Shown: positions 18,357-26,806 of the stretch, piece by piece
Layout of the letters: each line of letters starts with the position of its first letter
Position numbering within the stretch: position 1 is the stretch's first letter
Assembly: GCF_016625195.1 (NCBI RefSeq)
Contig: NZ_JACVUP010000012.1
Span: 159,383 to 223,382, forward strand
DNA: 64,000 nt
DNA from: Erwinia sp. S63
GTDB taxonomy: Bacteria > Pseudomonadota > Gammaproteobacteria > Enterobacterales > Enterobacteriaceae
Direction of reading: 5' to 3'
The notes under the pieces: model-generated
What the model saw: the letters and a program-made list of their open reading frames with translations, nothing else
What the model was told of the DNA's origin: nothing
The model's database searches: none
Program-made: the position numbers and the translations under genes

Positions 18357-20246
18357 ATGATCCGATCGTTATGGATTGCAAAAACCGGTCTGGAAGCGCA
18401 GCAGATCAATATGGATGTCATTTCCAACAACCTCGCCAACGTTAACACCAACGGCTTCAAGCGCCAGCGCGCGGTATTCCAGGATCTGCTGTATCAAACC
18501 TTGCGTCAGCCGGGTGCGCAGGCCTCAGAACAGAGCACGCTGCCCAGCGGTTTGCAGTTAGGCACCGGTGTGCGTCCGGTTTCGACGCAGCGGATCCACA
18601 CCCAGGGTGGCTATAACGAAACCGGCAATGAAACCGATGTCGCGATTGAGGGCAAAGGGTTTTTCCAGCTGCAAATGCCCGATGGCAGCACCGCGTATAC
18701 CCGCGATGGGCACTTCGATAAAAACGAGAACGGTGAGTTGGTGAATGCAGAGGGGCATCCGGTGCAGCCGGGGATTGTGATCCCGCCGGATGCGAAAACC
18801 CTGTCAATCAGCAATGACGGCATCGTCAGCGTGACGCAGCCCGGTCAGGCGCAGCCACAGCAGATAGGCCAACTAACGCTGGCGACCTTTATCAACGAAG
18901 CCGGACTGGAGAGCGTAGGCGGCAACGTCTCGGTTTCACTTAACAATCTGTTCAAGGCCATGGCCACGCTGAGCGGTGATGCTTCTGATGGGCCAGCGCG
19001 TTCCGCACTGTTTAGTACGCTGGGTGTATTAACGCAGCGCTTTAACGACAGCGGTAAAAAACTCACTGGGCTGGAGAAAAGCACCAACACGCACATTGAG
19101 CAGAGCGTGAAGGACATCAATAGCTACAGCGACCAGTTAGCCAATATCAATAAACAGCTGGAGCGAGTGCAGGCGCAGGGCGGTAATCCTCCCGCTGATC
19201 TGCTGGACCAACGCGATGGCTTGCTGGAAAAGCTCAGCGAACAGCTGGGTGTTGAGGTCACGGAAGACAAAGCCTCGGGCCGTGTGGATGTGACTCTGCC
19301 TGATGGGCGCCCCCTTATCGCCGGCGACCGCGCCTATAAGTTACAAACCTCGCCGTCTGCCAGCGATCCCAATAAAACCGTGGTCTCTTACGTGGGTCAC
19401 AATGGCAAGCCTGAGCCACTGAGTGAAACCAGCGTCACCAAAGGCCGTCTCGCCGGATTATTTAAATTCCGTAATGACGATCTGGCGGTGGCGCGCAATG
19501 AACTGAACCAGATCGCTTTTATGATGGCGAGCCGCTTAAACCAACAGCACCATGCGGGCTTCGATGCGGACGGCAATCCCGGTCAGGATCTGTTCTCGCT
19601 GCCGGAGATCAAAGCCATCGCTAATAGCCTGAATACCGGCAGCGGCCGGCTCGATTCCATCCGCGTTACGGACTACAAAGCGGTGAATGCCGAAGATTAT
19701 AACGTCAGCTTTGATGGCACGGACTGGCATGTTACCGGTGCGGATGGTCGCACGGTTCCGGCGACGATGACGGGCGGCGTGCTGTCATTTGACGGCGTGG
19801 AAATCGATTTGCCTGCTGGCGTGAACGCGGGCGACAGCTTCAGCCTCAATCCGATGGCCGGTGCCGCTGAAGGCATTGGCCGAGCACTGGACAGCGCCAG
19901 CAAGTTTGCCGCCTCTGATGATCCTGCTGGCGGCAGTTCCAATAACAAAAACCTGGAACTGATGCTGAAAATTCAGGATGAAAAACTGATCGGTAAAAAT
20001 ACGCTTACCGATGCCTATACCCAACTGGTTGGCACCATCGGCTCCAATGCGCGCGCGGTTAATTCCGGACTGGAATCGGCCAAAATTGATCTCGATGACA
20101 AATTCAACACCAAACAGTCGCTGAGCGGCGTGGATATGAATGAAGAGATGGTGAATATGCAGATGTTTATGCAGTACTACCAGGCCAACAGTCAAATTTT
20201 GCAAACCGCCACGACGTTATTTGACACGCTGCTATCGATTAAATAA
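18357..20246 (+). CDS. FlgG-FlgK chimera (distal rod N-terminus fused in frame to hook-filament junction protein)
   Basis: A single 629-codon open frame. Residues 1 to about 190 match distal rod protein FlgG ([52 protein letters not shown]). From about residue 191 ([11 protein letters not shown]) to the end it matches FlgK from about its residue 107 onward ([56 protein letters not shown]). The last ~70 residues of FlgG, all of flgH, flgI and flgJ, and the first ~106 residues of FlgK are absent. The junction is near base 18920-18930, with no stop or frameshift. The protein thus has a FlgG N-terminal D0 helix and a FlgK C-terminal D0 helix, which belong to different axial structures. It has a good ribosome-binding site (AGGGAG) and stays in operon with flgF and flgL. 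Simplest reading: an in-frame deletion of roughly 3 kb. Confidence 0.93.
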   Translation: MIRSLWIAKTGLEAQQINMDVISNNLANVNTNGFKRQRAVFQDLLYQTLRQPGAQASEQSTLPSGLQLGTGVRPVSTQRIHTQGGYNETGNETDVAIEGKGFFQLQMPDGSTAYTRDGHFDKNENGELVNAEGHPVQPGIVIPPDAKTLSISNDGIVSVTQPGQAQPQQIGQLTLATFINEAGLESVGGNVSVSLNNLFKAMATLSGDASDGPARSALFSTLGVLTQRFNDSGKKLTGLEKSTNTHIEQSVKDINSYSDQLANINKQLERVQAQGGNPPADLLDQRDGLLEKLSEQLGVEVTEDKASGRVDVTLPDGRPLIAGDRAYKLQTSPSASDPNKTVVSYVGHNGKPEPLSETSVTKGRLAGLFKFRNDDLAVARNELNQIAFMMASRLNQQHHAGFDADGNPGQDLFSLPEIKAIANSLNTGSGRLDSIRVTDYKAVNAEDYNVSFDGTDWHVTGADGRTVPATMTGGVLSFDGVEIDLPAGVNAGDSFSLNPMAGAAEGIGRALDSASKFAASDDPAGGSSNNKNLELMLKIQDEKLIGKNTLTDAYTQLVGTIGSNARAVNSGLESAKIDLDDKFNTKQSLSGVDMNEEMVNMQMFMQYYQANSQILQTATTLFDTLLSIK

Positions 20247-20257
20247 AGGAGTCTGCG

Positions 20258-21154
20258 ATGCGATTAAGTACCTTATATATGTTCAAACAGAATGCGGAAA
20301 GTATGTCGCAGCGTGTGAGTGAGAATAACAATATTTACTTGCGCCTCTCGGCAGGTAAATCACTGTTACGCGCATCAGACGATCCGCAGGGTGCCACCGA
20401 TGCGGTAAAAAACCAGGACGCGCTGGCAAAACTGGAGTTGTACCGCAGCGTGCGTTCCGGCGCGCGCAGTGCCATGGAGCATGAAGAGAGCATTCTCAGC
20501 AGCGTCGGCAGTATCATCACCACCAGCCTGACGGAGAAAATCATCGCGGCGAAAAGCGATACCTATTCCGCAGAAGACCGCGCTGCGCTGGGAAAAGAGT
20601 TATCCGGCATTCGCGGCACCTTATTCGATCTTGCTAATACCCGCGACAGTCAGGGACGTTATATTTTCTCAGGTTATCATAGTGATACTGCACCCTTTGA
20701 TGCGGCAGGCAACTATCAGGGTGGCAGCGAAGCACGCCATCAAACCGTGGCAGATGGCACCGGCATGTCAGTTAGCCGGTTGGGCGATGCGGTATTTGGT
20801 GACATCTTTGCCGATCTGGATAAAGCGGTAGCGGAGTTGAGCCGTGATCCTATCGACAGAGACGAACTGGAGAAAGCCCTGAGCGCCGCCAGCCAGGCTG
20901 TCGATAAAGGCATGGATCGACTCGGCAAAGCGCAGGCCGAACTGGGCACCCACCTGCAGCAACTTGATAGCCTCGATTTAAGCGGTGAGAGTTTGATCAA
21001 TGACACCATCGTCAAAGTACAAAATGCGATTGGTGCAGATTACGGCACCATGACATCGTTAATTATGGATTCGAAGATGTCTGAATATGCGTTAAATGCA
21101 TCGATGATGGTATTTCAGTCGATGCAAAAAATGAACTTGTTCAATAAATTATAA
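20258..21154 (+). CDS. flgL: Hook-filament junction protein FlgL
   Basis: FlgL is the second junction protein, between FlgK and the filament. The 298-residue product starts MRLSTLYMFKQNAESMS and has flagellin-like N- and C-terminal helices (RLSAGKSLLRASDDPQGA; SEYALNASMMVFQSMQKMN). AAGGAG precedes the start. Its usual flgKL promoter was probably lost with the 5' part of flgK, so it may now depend on the flgB operon promoter (inference). Confidence 0.95.
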   Translation: MRLSTLYMFKQNAESMSQRVSENNNIYLRLSAGKSLLRASDDPQGATDAVKNQDALAKLELYRSVRSGARSAMEHEESILSSVGSIITTSLTEKIIAAKSDTYSAEDRAALGKELSGIRGTLFDLANTRDSQGRYIFSGYHSDTAPFDAAGNYQGGSEARHQTVADGTGMSVSRLGDAVFGDIFADLDKAVAELSRDPIDRDELEKALSAASQAVDKGMDRLGKAQAELGTHLQQLDSLDLSGESLINDTIVKVQNAIGADYGTMTSLIMDSKMSEYALNASMMVFQSMQKMNLFNKL

Positions 21155-21205
21155 ATTTACCCTTCTGTTTTTTAAAAATCATCGTGTAGCGCGAGAGTAA
21201 ATCCT

Positions 21206-22843
21206 ATGTTTAATAAGATAAGAATCTATACTGCGGTCAGCTTGATTGTCGTGATGTTTGCTGTCGTCCTCTTTTCTACCGTCACCTTTTCGTTATTTAA
21301 CGCTTATTCCAATAACGAGAACTTTAATAAAATACAGGTCGCCTCGTATAGTAATAATCAGATGCGCGATGCTGCCTATAACATCAGTGCAGCACTGGCT
21401 AACACCAACGGCATTATGCTGCTGCAGGCGCAGGGGGAACCGGCATCACCCACGCTGCTGCAAACCACAGCGCTGATCCTGAAAAGCGCGGGAGAAGATA
21501 TGCAGCAGTTTATGAGTTCACCTTTTAACAGCGATGAGGAAACCAAAGTCGCCGAAGAGGTGAACTCCGCCTTTAAAGCAGTCTATGACGTGGTACAGAT
21601 TAAGTTGGATCAGCTCCAGCGCCAGGAGAGTTATCGCGGTTCACTGGAAAGTGAACTGGCGATGCGCACCACATTGAATCAACGCATTGAGGGCTATAAC
21701 CAGATCAACTTCAAGCAGAATCAGGAGTATGTCAGCCATGCGGTGAGCAGTTACCGCACCATGCTGGTGATTGGTATCAGCGTCACCGTTCTGGCGGCAC
21801 TCTTACTGATAAGTGTGCGTATCTGGCTGCGCAAGACGCTGGTGCGTCGTATGGAAGGCACGGTTGAGGTGCTGAAGCGTGTGGCAGCAGGTGATTTGAG
21901 CCGCCGCGTCGAGATCGGCAGCGCCAATGAAATCGGCACCATGCTGAGCGAGCTGGAGCAGATGCGCGTGTCGCTGACCGACACCATTCTCAGTATTCGC
22001 GAGAGTGTGCAGCACATTCATACCAATGCGCAGGAAATAGCTCAGGGCAACAGCGATCTGTCGGCACGCACTGAAGAGCAGGCGGCCTCGTTGCAGCAGA
22101 CCGCCGCCAGTATGGAGGAGATTAAAACCACGGTGCGGCAGAATGCCGACAATGCCCACACTGCACGCCAGCTGGCGGTCAGTGCCAGTGACAATGCGCA
22201 ACAGGGCGGCAATGTGATGCAAAGTCTGGAGCAGATCATGGCGCAGATTACTGTCAGCTCGCGCCAAATCGCCGATATCAACGGCGTGATAGACAGCATT
22301 GCTAATCAAACCAATATCCTGGCGCTGAATGCCGCGGTCGAAGCGGCACGCGCTGGTGAGCAGGGGCGTGGTTTCGCGGTGGTCGCCGAAGAGGTGCGTA
22401 ACCTCGCCAGGCGCAGCGCCGATGCAGCCAAAGAGATCAATCAGCTGATCCACACCTGCGTCAGCAATATGGATACGGGATCGCGCCAGGTGAACCAGGC
22501 CAGCGTTGTGATGCAGGATATTGTCAGCTCGGTGGCGCAGGTGACGCAGATTATGGGTGAAATTACCTCAGCGTCAGATGAGCAGAGCACTGGTATCAAC
22601 CAGATTTCGCAGGCGGTAAACGAAATGGATCTGGTGACTCAACAGAACGCGGCGATGGTGGAAGAAGCGGCGATGGCGGCTGGTGGATTAGAAGCGCAGT
22701 CTGACGCGCTGGAGAAGTTGGTGGCACAGTTTGTATTAAGTCATGAAGGCTCCGTACCACCGGCTCGTTTGGTCAATAAAGTGAATAACCGCCATCAGGA
22801 TCTGATATCGACTAAAGAGAATACACAGTGGGAATCGTTTTAA
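21206..22843 (+). CDS. Methyl-accepting chemotaxis protein (Tar/Tsr type)
   Basis: A 545-residue receptor: transmembrane helix 1 (about 10-32), a four-helix periplasmic ligand domain, transmembrane helix 2 (about 184-206), HAMP (about 207-260), and a methyl-accepting coiled coil with the invariant tip NQTNILALNAAVEAARAGEQ (about 365-385). It ends in QWESF, an xWxxF pentapeptide like the NWETF tether that recruits CheR and CheB in major enteric receptors. The ligand is not predictable from sequence. It sits between flgL and fliA. Confidence 0.95.
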   Translation: MFNKIRIYTAVSLIVVMFAVVLFSTVTFSLFNAYSNNENFNKIQVASYSNNQMRDAAYNISAALANTNGIMLLQAQGEPASPTLLQTTALILKSAGEDMQQFMSSPFNSDEETKVAEEVNSAFKAVYDVVQIKLDQLQRQESYRGSLESELAMRTTLNQRIEGYNQINFKQNQEYVSHAVSSYRTMLVIGISVTVLAALLLISVRIWLRKTLVRRMEGTVEVLKRVAAGDLSRRVEIGSANEIGTMLSELEQMRVSLTDTILSIRESVQHIHTNAQEIAQGNSDLSARTEEQAASLQQTAASMEEIKTTVRQNADNAHTARQLAVSASDNAQQGGNVMQSLEQIMAQITVSSRQIADINGVIDSIANQTNILALNAAVEAARAGEQGRGFAVVAEEVRNLARRSADAAKEINQLIHTCVSNMDTGSRQVNQASVVMQDIVSSVAQVTQIMGEITSASDEQSTGINQISQAVNEMDLVTQQNAAMVEEAAMAAGGLEAQSDALEKLVAQFVLSHEGSVPPARLVNKVNNRHQDLISTKENTQWESF

Positions 22844-22906
22844 CGTATTACCCATTAGTGAAATAAAGAGATTAAATAGCCCTGGTACTAAGACCTTATT
22901 GCGCTA

Positions 22907-22932
22907 TATAAATAATAACGCTCGGCTGATAA
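22907..22932 (+). promoter_or_regulatory. Possible sigma-28 promoter of fliA
   Basis: GCTGATAA (7 of 8 to the FliA -10) at 22925, with TATA 14 bases upstream, one base short of the ideal spacing. E. coli fliA is partly autoregulated from such a promoter. Confidence 0.35.
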
Positions 22933-22963
22933 TTAATATCAAGACTATCAGATGGGTGGCAAT

Positions 22964-23692
22964 ATGGATGGGTTATATAACGCATCCGGTCTGAATGATA
23001 AAAACGAACTGTGGCTAACCTACCATTATCTGGTGCGGCAGGAAGTGTTACGCCTGCAAAAAAGATTACCGGCTAGCGTCGAGTTCGATGATCTCATTCA
23101 GGCAGGTGCGATAGGATTTATTGCTGCGGTTGACAGTTATGACGCGAAGAAAGGCGTCACGCTCAGCGCCTGGATTACACAACGCGTGCGCTGGGCGTTA
23201 ATCGATGAATTGCGAGAACGTGATTGGGTGCCGCGTCGGGTCAGAACCCATTCGCGTGAGATATCTGCGGTTATCCAGATAATTGAACAGGAGCAGGGCG
23301 CCAGTGCCAGTGAAAGAGATATTGCTGAACGAATGGGCGTATCGCTGCGGGATTTTCAACAGATGCTGGCAGATAATAACAACAGCCAACTTTTTTCCAT
23401 GGATGAATTGCAAGAGCATTATGCCGATCTTTGGGAACAGGCTGATGAAGAACATGCCTTGCTGAATCCCCTGCATCACTCTATTCAGGAGGATTTGATT
23501 GAGCGTATTGCTGACTACGTACGTTATATTCCTGAGCGGGAGCAGCGCATCTTACAGTTTTATTATCACTATGATCTCAATATGCGCGAGATTGCTTTGC
23601 TTCTCGACATTACGGAAACACGAGTGAGTCAACTTCACAGTCTGGCAATAAAACGTTTGCGTAGTCGAATGGATTATGATGGAGCAATCTAA
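22964..23692 (+). CDS. fliA: Flagellar sigma factor FliA (sigma-28)
   Basis: FliA directs RNA polymerase to late flagellar promoters. From ATG 22964 the product is 242 residues: region 2 with RLPASVEFDDLIQAGAIGF and RVRWALIDELRERDWVPR, region 3, and region 4 with the helix-turn-helix MREIALLLDITETRVSQLHS. ATG 22964 aligns with E. coli FliA (MNSLYTAEG / MDGLYNASG) and is preferred to ATG 22952. fliZ is not present downstream; flhDC follows instead. Confidence 0.95.
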   Translation: MDGLYNASGLNDKNELWLTYHYLVRQEVLRLQKRLPASVEFDDLIQAGAIGFIAAVDSYDAKKGVTLSAWITQRVRWALIDELRERDWVPRRVRTHSREISAVIQIIEQEQGASASERDIAERMGVSLRDFQQMLADNNNSQLFSMDELQEHYADLWEQADEEHALLNPLHHSIQEDLIERIADYVRYIPEREQRILQFYYHYDLNMREIALLLDITETRVSQLHSLAIKRLRSRMDYDGAI

Positions 23693-24003
23693 AGTGATGC
23701 AACACCTGCAAAGTTGTAAAAGGACATCATCGATAATTAATAACAATTAATAATGTTATTATCGTTAATAATCATGTGGTTAATTGGGTTGTTTGTGTGA
23801 GGCTTTTCTGACGTATTGTTACGGAAAATTCTGATGGCTATCATTTTTTCATTGCTGGATGCGGCTCAATCGTCGGCTGTTGGGATGATGGATAGTTACA
23901 AAGACGTTCACCCTACGACCACACGATTATCAGCATCACATGGGGAATGGATATTCCTCTTTTAATGACCTCTGCTTTGCACGATAAATATAAGGTGTTA
24001 TCA
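23693..24003. other. Leader and regulatory region of flhDC
   Basis: About 311 bases without a gene. The left half (23730-23785) is very AT-rich with overlapping short inverted repeats (TTAATAA/TTATTAA types); the right half carries a candidate RcsAB box and the long untranslated leader. In-frame extension of flhD to 23947 is unlikely. Confidence 0.6.
23821..23834 (+). promoter_or_regulatory. Candidate RcsAB box upstream of flhDC
   Basis: ACGGAAAATTCTGA, 170 bases before the flhD start. It matches the E. coli flhDC RcsAB box (TAGGAAAAATCTTA, from memory) at 10 of 14 positions and sits at a similar distance from the start codon. In E. coli this site mediates repression of motility by RcsB. Confidence 0.35.
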
Positions 24004-24345
24004 ATGTCTGACTTTGATGAGTATCTTCAGCATATCCACGATATGAATTTATCTTATCTTCTACTGGCGCAACAACTCATTCGGCAGGATAAGTTTGCGG
24101 CAGGTTTTCGCCTTGGATTATCGGAGTCCACCACTGATAATTTAAAGGCGCTGACGTTACCCCAATTGATGAAGTTAGCCTCGACCAATCAATTCATTTG
24201 CCGCTTACGCATTGATGATGAAGTCTTGATTGAAAATCTCACGAAAGAATCGCGGATTGAGGCACTGCAGAAAATTCACACCGGCATTATCTTGTCGACG
24301 GATTTGCTTAATTCAATTAATAAAGAACCTATGGCTGTGGATTAA
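24004..24345 (+). CDS. flhD: Flagellar master regulator subunit FlhD
   Basis: FlhD forms the FlhD4C2 activator of class 2 flagellar genes. From ATG 24004 (AAGGTG seven bases upstream) the product is 113 residues and aligns throughout with E. coli FlhD (HIHDMNLSYLLLAQQLIRQD; ALTLPQLMKLASTNQ; KIHTGIILSTDLLN). The FlhD region that contacts FlhC is conserved. The gene is 9 bases before flhC. Confidence 0.95.
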   Translation: MSDFDEYLQHIHDMNLSYLLLAQQLIRQDKFAAGFRLGLSESTTDNLKALTLPQLMKLASTNQFICRLRIDDEVLIENLTKESRIEALQKIHTGIILSTDLLNSINKEPMAVD

Positions 24346-24354
24346 GGGGCGAGA

Positions 24355-24933
24355 ATGTGTGAAAGAAATTTATTGCAGGAAGTGCATGACGTTCAAATCG
24401 CCATGGAGCTAATCTCCCTCGGAGCACGTATGCAGGTTTTAGAATCTGAGACATCTCTAAGTCGACGACGACTATTACGCTTGTATAAAGAGTTACGTGG
24501 ATGTCCACCGCCGAAGGGCATGCTGCCTTTCTCCGAAGACTGGTTTATGTCGTGGGAGCAGAATATTCACTCGTCGATGTTTTATAACATCTATCTGTAT
24601 TTGAAAGTGACGGAAAAAGGTCCGCCGATTAACGTGTTGATGAAAACGTATCGGCTCTATCTGGAACAGTGTTACGGCCAGAGTCATGAGGAGCCGATAT
24701 TAGGTCTGACGCGCGCCTGGACATTAGTTCGCTTTATTGAGTGCGGAATTATTTCCCGCAAAGCGTGCCGGATCTGTCAGGGGGGATATGTGGTGATCAC
24801 CGAGAACATCAAGAAACCCTTTACCTGCAGTTTGTGCAGTCCACCCTCACGCGCCAGTAAAAAATCTCAGGTTGACCACGTTAATCAACGGCACATTCAG
24901 GCCGCCGCCGCTTTTATGCCGGTCATTGCCTGA
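24355..24933 (+). CDS. flhC: Flagellar master regulator subunit FlhC
   Basis: The DNA- and zinc-binding subunit of FlhD4C2, 192 residues. The zinc site is intact: C138, C141, C158 and C161 (CRIC...CSLC). The N-terminal half contains ISLGARMQVLESETSLSRRR. Presence of an intact pair implies the locus can be switched on. Confidence 0.95.
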   Translation: MCERNLLQEVHDVQIAMELISLGARMQVLESETSLSRRRLLRLYKELRGCPPPKGMLPFSEDWFMSWEQNIHSSMFYNIYLYLKVTEKGPPINVLMKTYRLYLEQCYGQSHEEPILGLTRAWTLVRFIECGIISRKACRICQGGYVVITENIKKPFTCSLCSPPSRASKKSQVDHVNQRHIQAAAAFMPVIA

Positions 24934-24969
24934 GGCGCTGACCCTTTTACGGTGACAAGAAAGTCATAC

Positions 24970-24993
24970 GCCCGCGGCCAGTCTGGCGCGGGC
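24970..24993 (+). terminator. Hairpin between flhC and motA
   Basis: GCCCGC-g-GCCA / TGGC-GCGGGC with a 3-base loop, 37 bases after the flhC stop. There is no T run, so it may be an intercistronic stabiliser or attenuator rather than a full terminator. Confidence 0.4.
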
Positions 24994-25016
24994 TATCAAT
25001 AATACAAGGAGCAATC

Positions 25017-25910
25017 GTGTTAGTTATTTTTGGCTATCTTGTTGTTATATCAACAGTGTTTGGTGGATTTATGCTGGCTGGCGGTCAAATGGCCGCGCTG
25101 TTTCAACCTATCGAACTGCTGATCATTGGTGGCGCGGGAATGGGTGCCTTTCTGGTGGGCAACAATATTAAGTCGCTGAAGGCCACGGGCAAAGCGCTGG
25201 TAAAGCTGTTTGTTGGCCGCAGCTACAGCAAAGCGATTTACATGGATTTGATGGCTTTGCTGTTCCTCTTGCTGTCGAAGAGCCGCATCCAGGGGTTGAT
25301 GTCGCTGGAGAAGGACATTGAAGAGCCGGAAAGCAGTGAGATCTTCAGCGCCTATCCGCGTCTGCTCAATGACCCCATGCTAAAAAATTTCGTGCTGGAT
25401 TATTTCCGCCTGATGATCGCCGGCAGCATGAATGCGCATGAAATCGAAGCGCTGATGGATGAGGAAATTGAAACCTGCGAAGAGGAGCTGGAAGTGCCGG
25501 CCAACAGCATGAACACGCTGGGAGATGGCTTTCCCGCTTTCGGAATCGTAGCGGCGGTGATGGGGGTGGTGAATGCGCTGGCTGCCGCCGATCGACCGGC
25601 CTCCGAGCTGGGCGTGCTGATCGCCCACGCCATGGTCGGCACCTTCCTCGGCATCCTGCTGGCGTACGGTTTTGTGTTGCCGCTCGCTACGCTGTTACGA
25701 CAGAAGGGCAGCGATCAGGTCAAAATTTTACAGTGCATCAAAGTCACGTTGCTTTCCAGCCTGAATGGTTATGCGCCGCAGATAGCGGTGGAATTTGGCC
25801 GTAAAACCATCTTCACCAGCGAACGCCCCTCCTTTGAAGAGCTGGAAGAACACGTGCGCAGTGTGAAATCGAATGCCAGCAAAATGAAACCGTCGGACGC
25901 CAGCGCATGA
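25017..25910 (+). CDS. motA: Flagellar stator protein MotA
   Basis: MotA is the proton-channel stator subunit with four transmembrane helices. The 297-residue product starts at GTG 25017 (AAGGAG upstream) as MLVIFGYLVVISTVFGG and contains MDEEIETCEEELEVPANS and FPAFGIVAAVMGVV, with conserved prolines, and a C-terminal VEFGRKTIFTSERPSFEELE. It overlaps motB by 4 bases. Confidence 0.97.
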   Translation: MLVIFGYLVVISTVFGGFMLAGGQMAALFQPIELLIIGGAGMGAFLVGNNIKSLKATGKALVKLFVGRSYSKAIYMDLMALLFLLLSKSRIQGLMSLEKDIEEPESSEIFSAYPRLLNDPMLKNFVLDYFRLMIAGSMNAHEIEALMDEEIETCEEELEVPANSMNTLGDGFPAFGIVAAVMGVVNALAAADRPASELGVLIAHAMVGTFLGILLAYGFVLPLATLLRQKGSDQVKILQCIKVTLLSSLNGYAPQIAVEFGRKTIFTSERPSFEELEEHVRSVKSNASKMKPSDASA

Positions 25911-26806
25911 AGGACGGCAGCCCGGTCATCATCGTTCGTCGCCGTAAAAAGCATAAACATGCGCATCATGGGGGAACGTGGAAAATCGCTTATGCCGATT
26001 TCATCACCGCGATGATGGCGTTCTTTTTAGTGATGTGGCTGCTGTCGCAATCCACCGCGCAGCAACGCGAAATGATTGCCGATTACTTTCGCACCCCGTT
26101 AAAAACCACGCTGGCGCAGGGCAACAAAGCCAGCCTGAGCGATAGCGTCATTCCCGGCGGCGGGGACGATCTGATCAAACAGCAGGGCGAAGTGTTTAAA
26201 AGCAGGCTGGATGCGTTGAAGCGCCAGATGGAGAGCCTGAAGCGGGCAAAACAGAAACTGCAGCAGATGATTGCCACCGATCCCCGACTGAATAACTTCC
26301 AGTCCAATCTGCTGCTGACGCTGACGCAGGATGGTCTGCTGATTCAAATTACCGATTCGCAGCAGCGCCCGATGTTCAAGCTGGGCAGCGAGCTACCTGA
26401 ACCTTACATGTTGGGCATTCTTGAGGCGTTGGTGCCGCTGCTCAACGAGTTACCGAATGCGATCAGTCTGACCGGCCACACTGATTCGCTGCCCTACGCG
26501 GGCGGTGTCAGTGGATACAGCAACTGGGAACTGTCAGCGGGACGTTCCAACGCCACGCGACGCGTGCTGACCCATGGCGGATTGGCGGATGAACGTTTTC
26601 TGCGGGTGATTGGCACCGCCAGCCGTATGCCGCTGGAAGAGAGCACACCAGAGGATCCGCGTAATCGCCGCATCAGCATTCTTGTCCTCAGCCACATGAA
26701 AGAGCAGGAGATCCAGATGGAAAATACCCTCGCGCAGCACCCTGACTCCCTATTGCAGGATGCTTCCATTCAGCCTGTTGAAGGACATTCCGATGGAATT
26801 GAATGA
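25907..26806 (+). CDS. motB: Flagellar stator protein MotB
   Basis: MotB anchors the stator to peptidoglycan. The 299-residue product has a basic cytoplasmic start, one transmembrane helix with the essential proton-binding Asp31 (WKIAYADFITAMMAFFLVMW), a plug segment and a C-terminal OmpA-like domain (LTGHTDSLPYAGG, NWELSAGRSNATRR). The end overlaps cheA by 14 bases. Confidence 0.97.
   Translation: MKDGSPVIIVRRRKKHKHAHHGGTWKIAYADFITAMMAFFLVMWLLSQSTAQQREMIADYFRTPLKTTLAQGNKASLSDSVIPGGGDDLIKQQGEVFKSRLDALKRQMESLKRAKQKLQQMIATDPRLNNFQSNLLLTLTQDGLLIQITDSQQRPMFKLGSELPEPYMLGILEALVPLLNELPNAISLTGHTDSLPYAGGVSGYSNWELSAGRSNATRRVLTHGGLADERFLRVIGTASRMPLEESTPEDPRNRRISILVLSHMKEQEIQMENTLAQHPDSLLQDASIQPVEGHSDGIE

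Noticed and set aside
18357..20246. Two separate genes (flgG fragment and flgK fragment) or a pseudogene with a frameshift
   Set aside because: The frame is continuous with no stop or internal start with ribosome-binding site at the junction, so a single chimeric gene is the better description.
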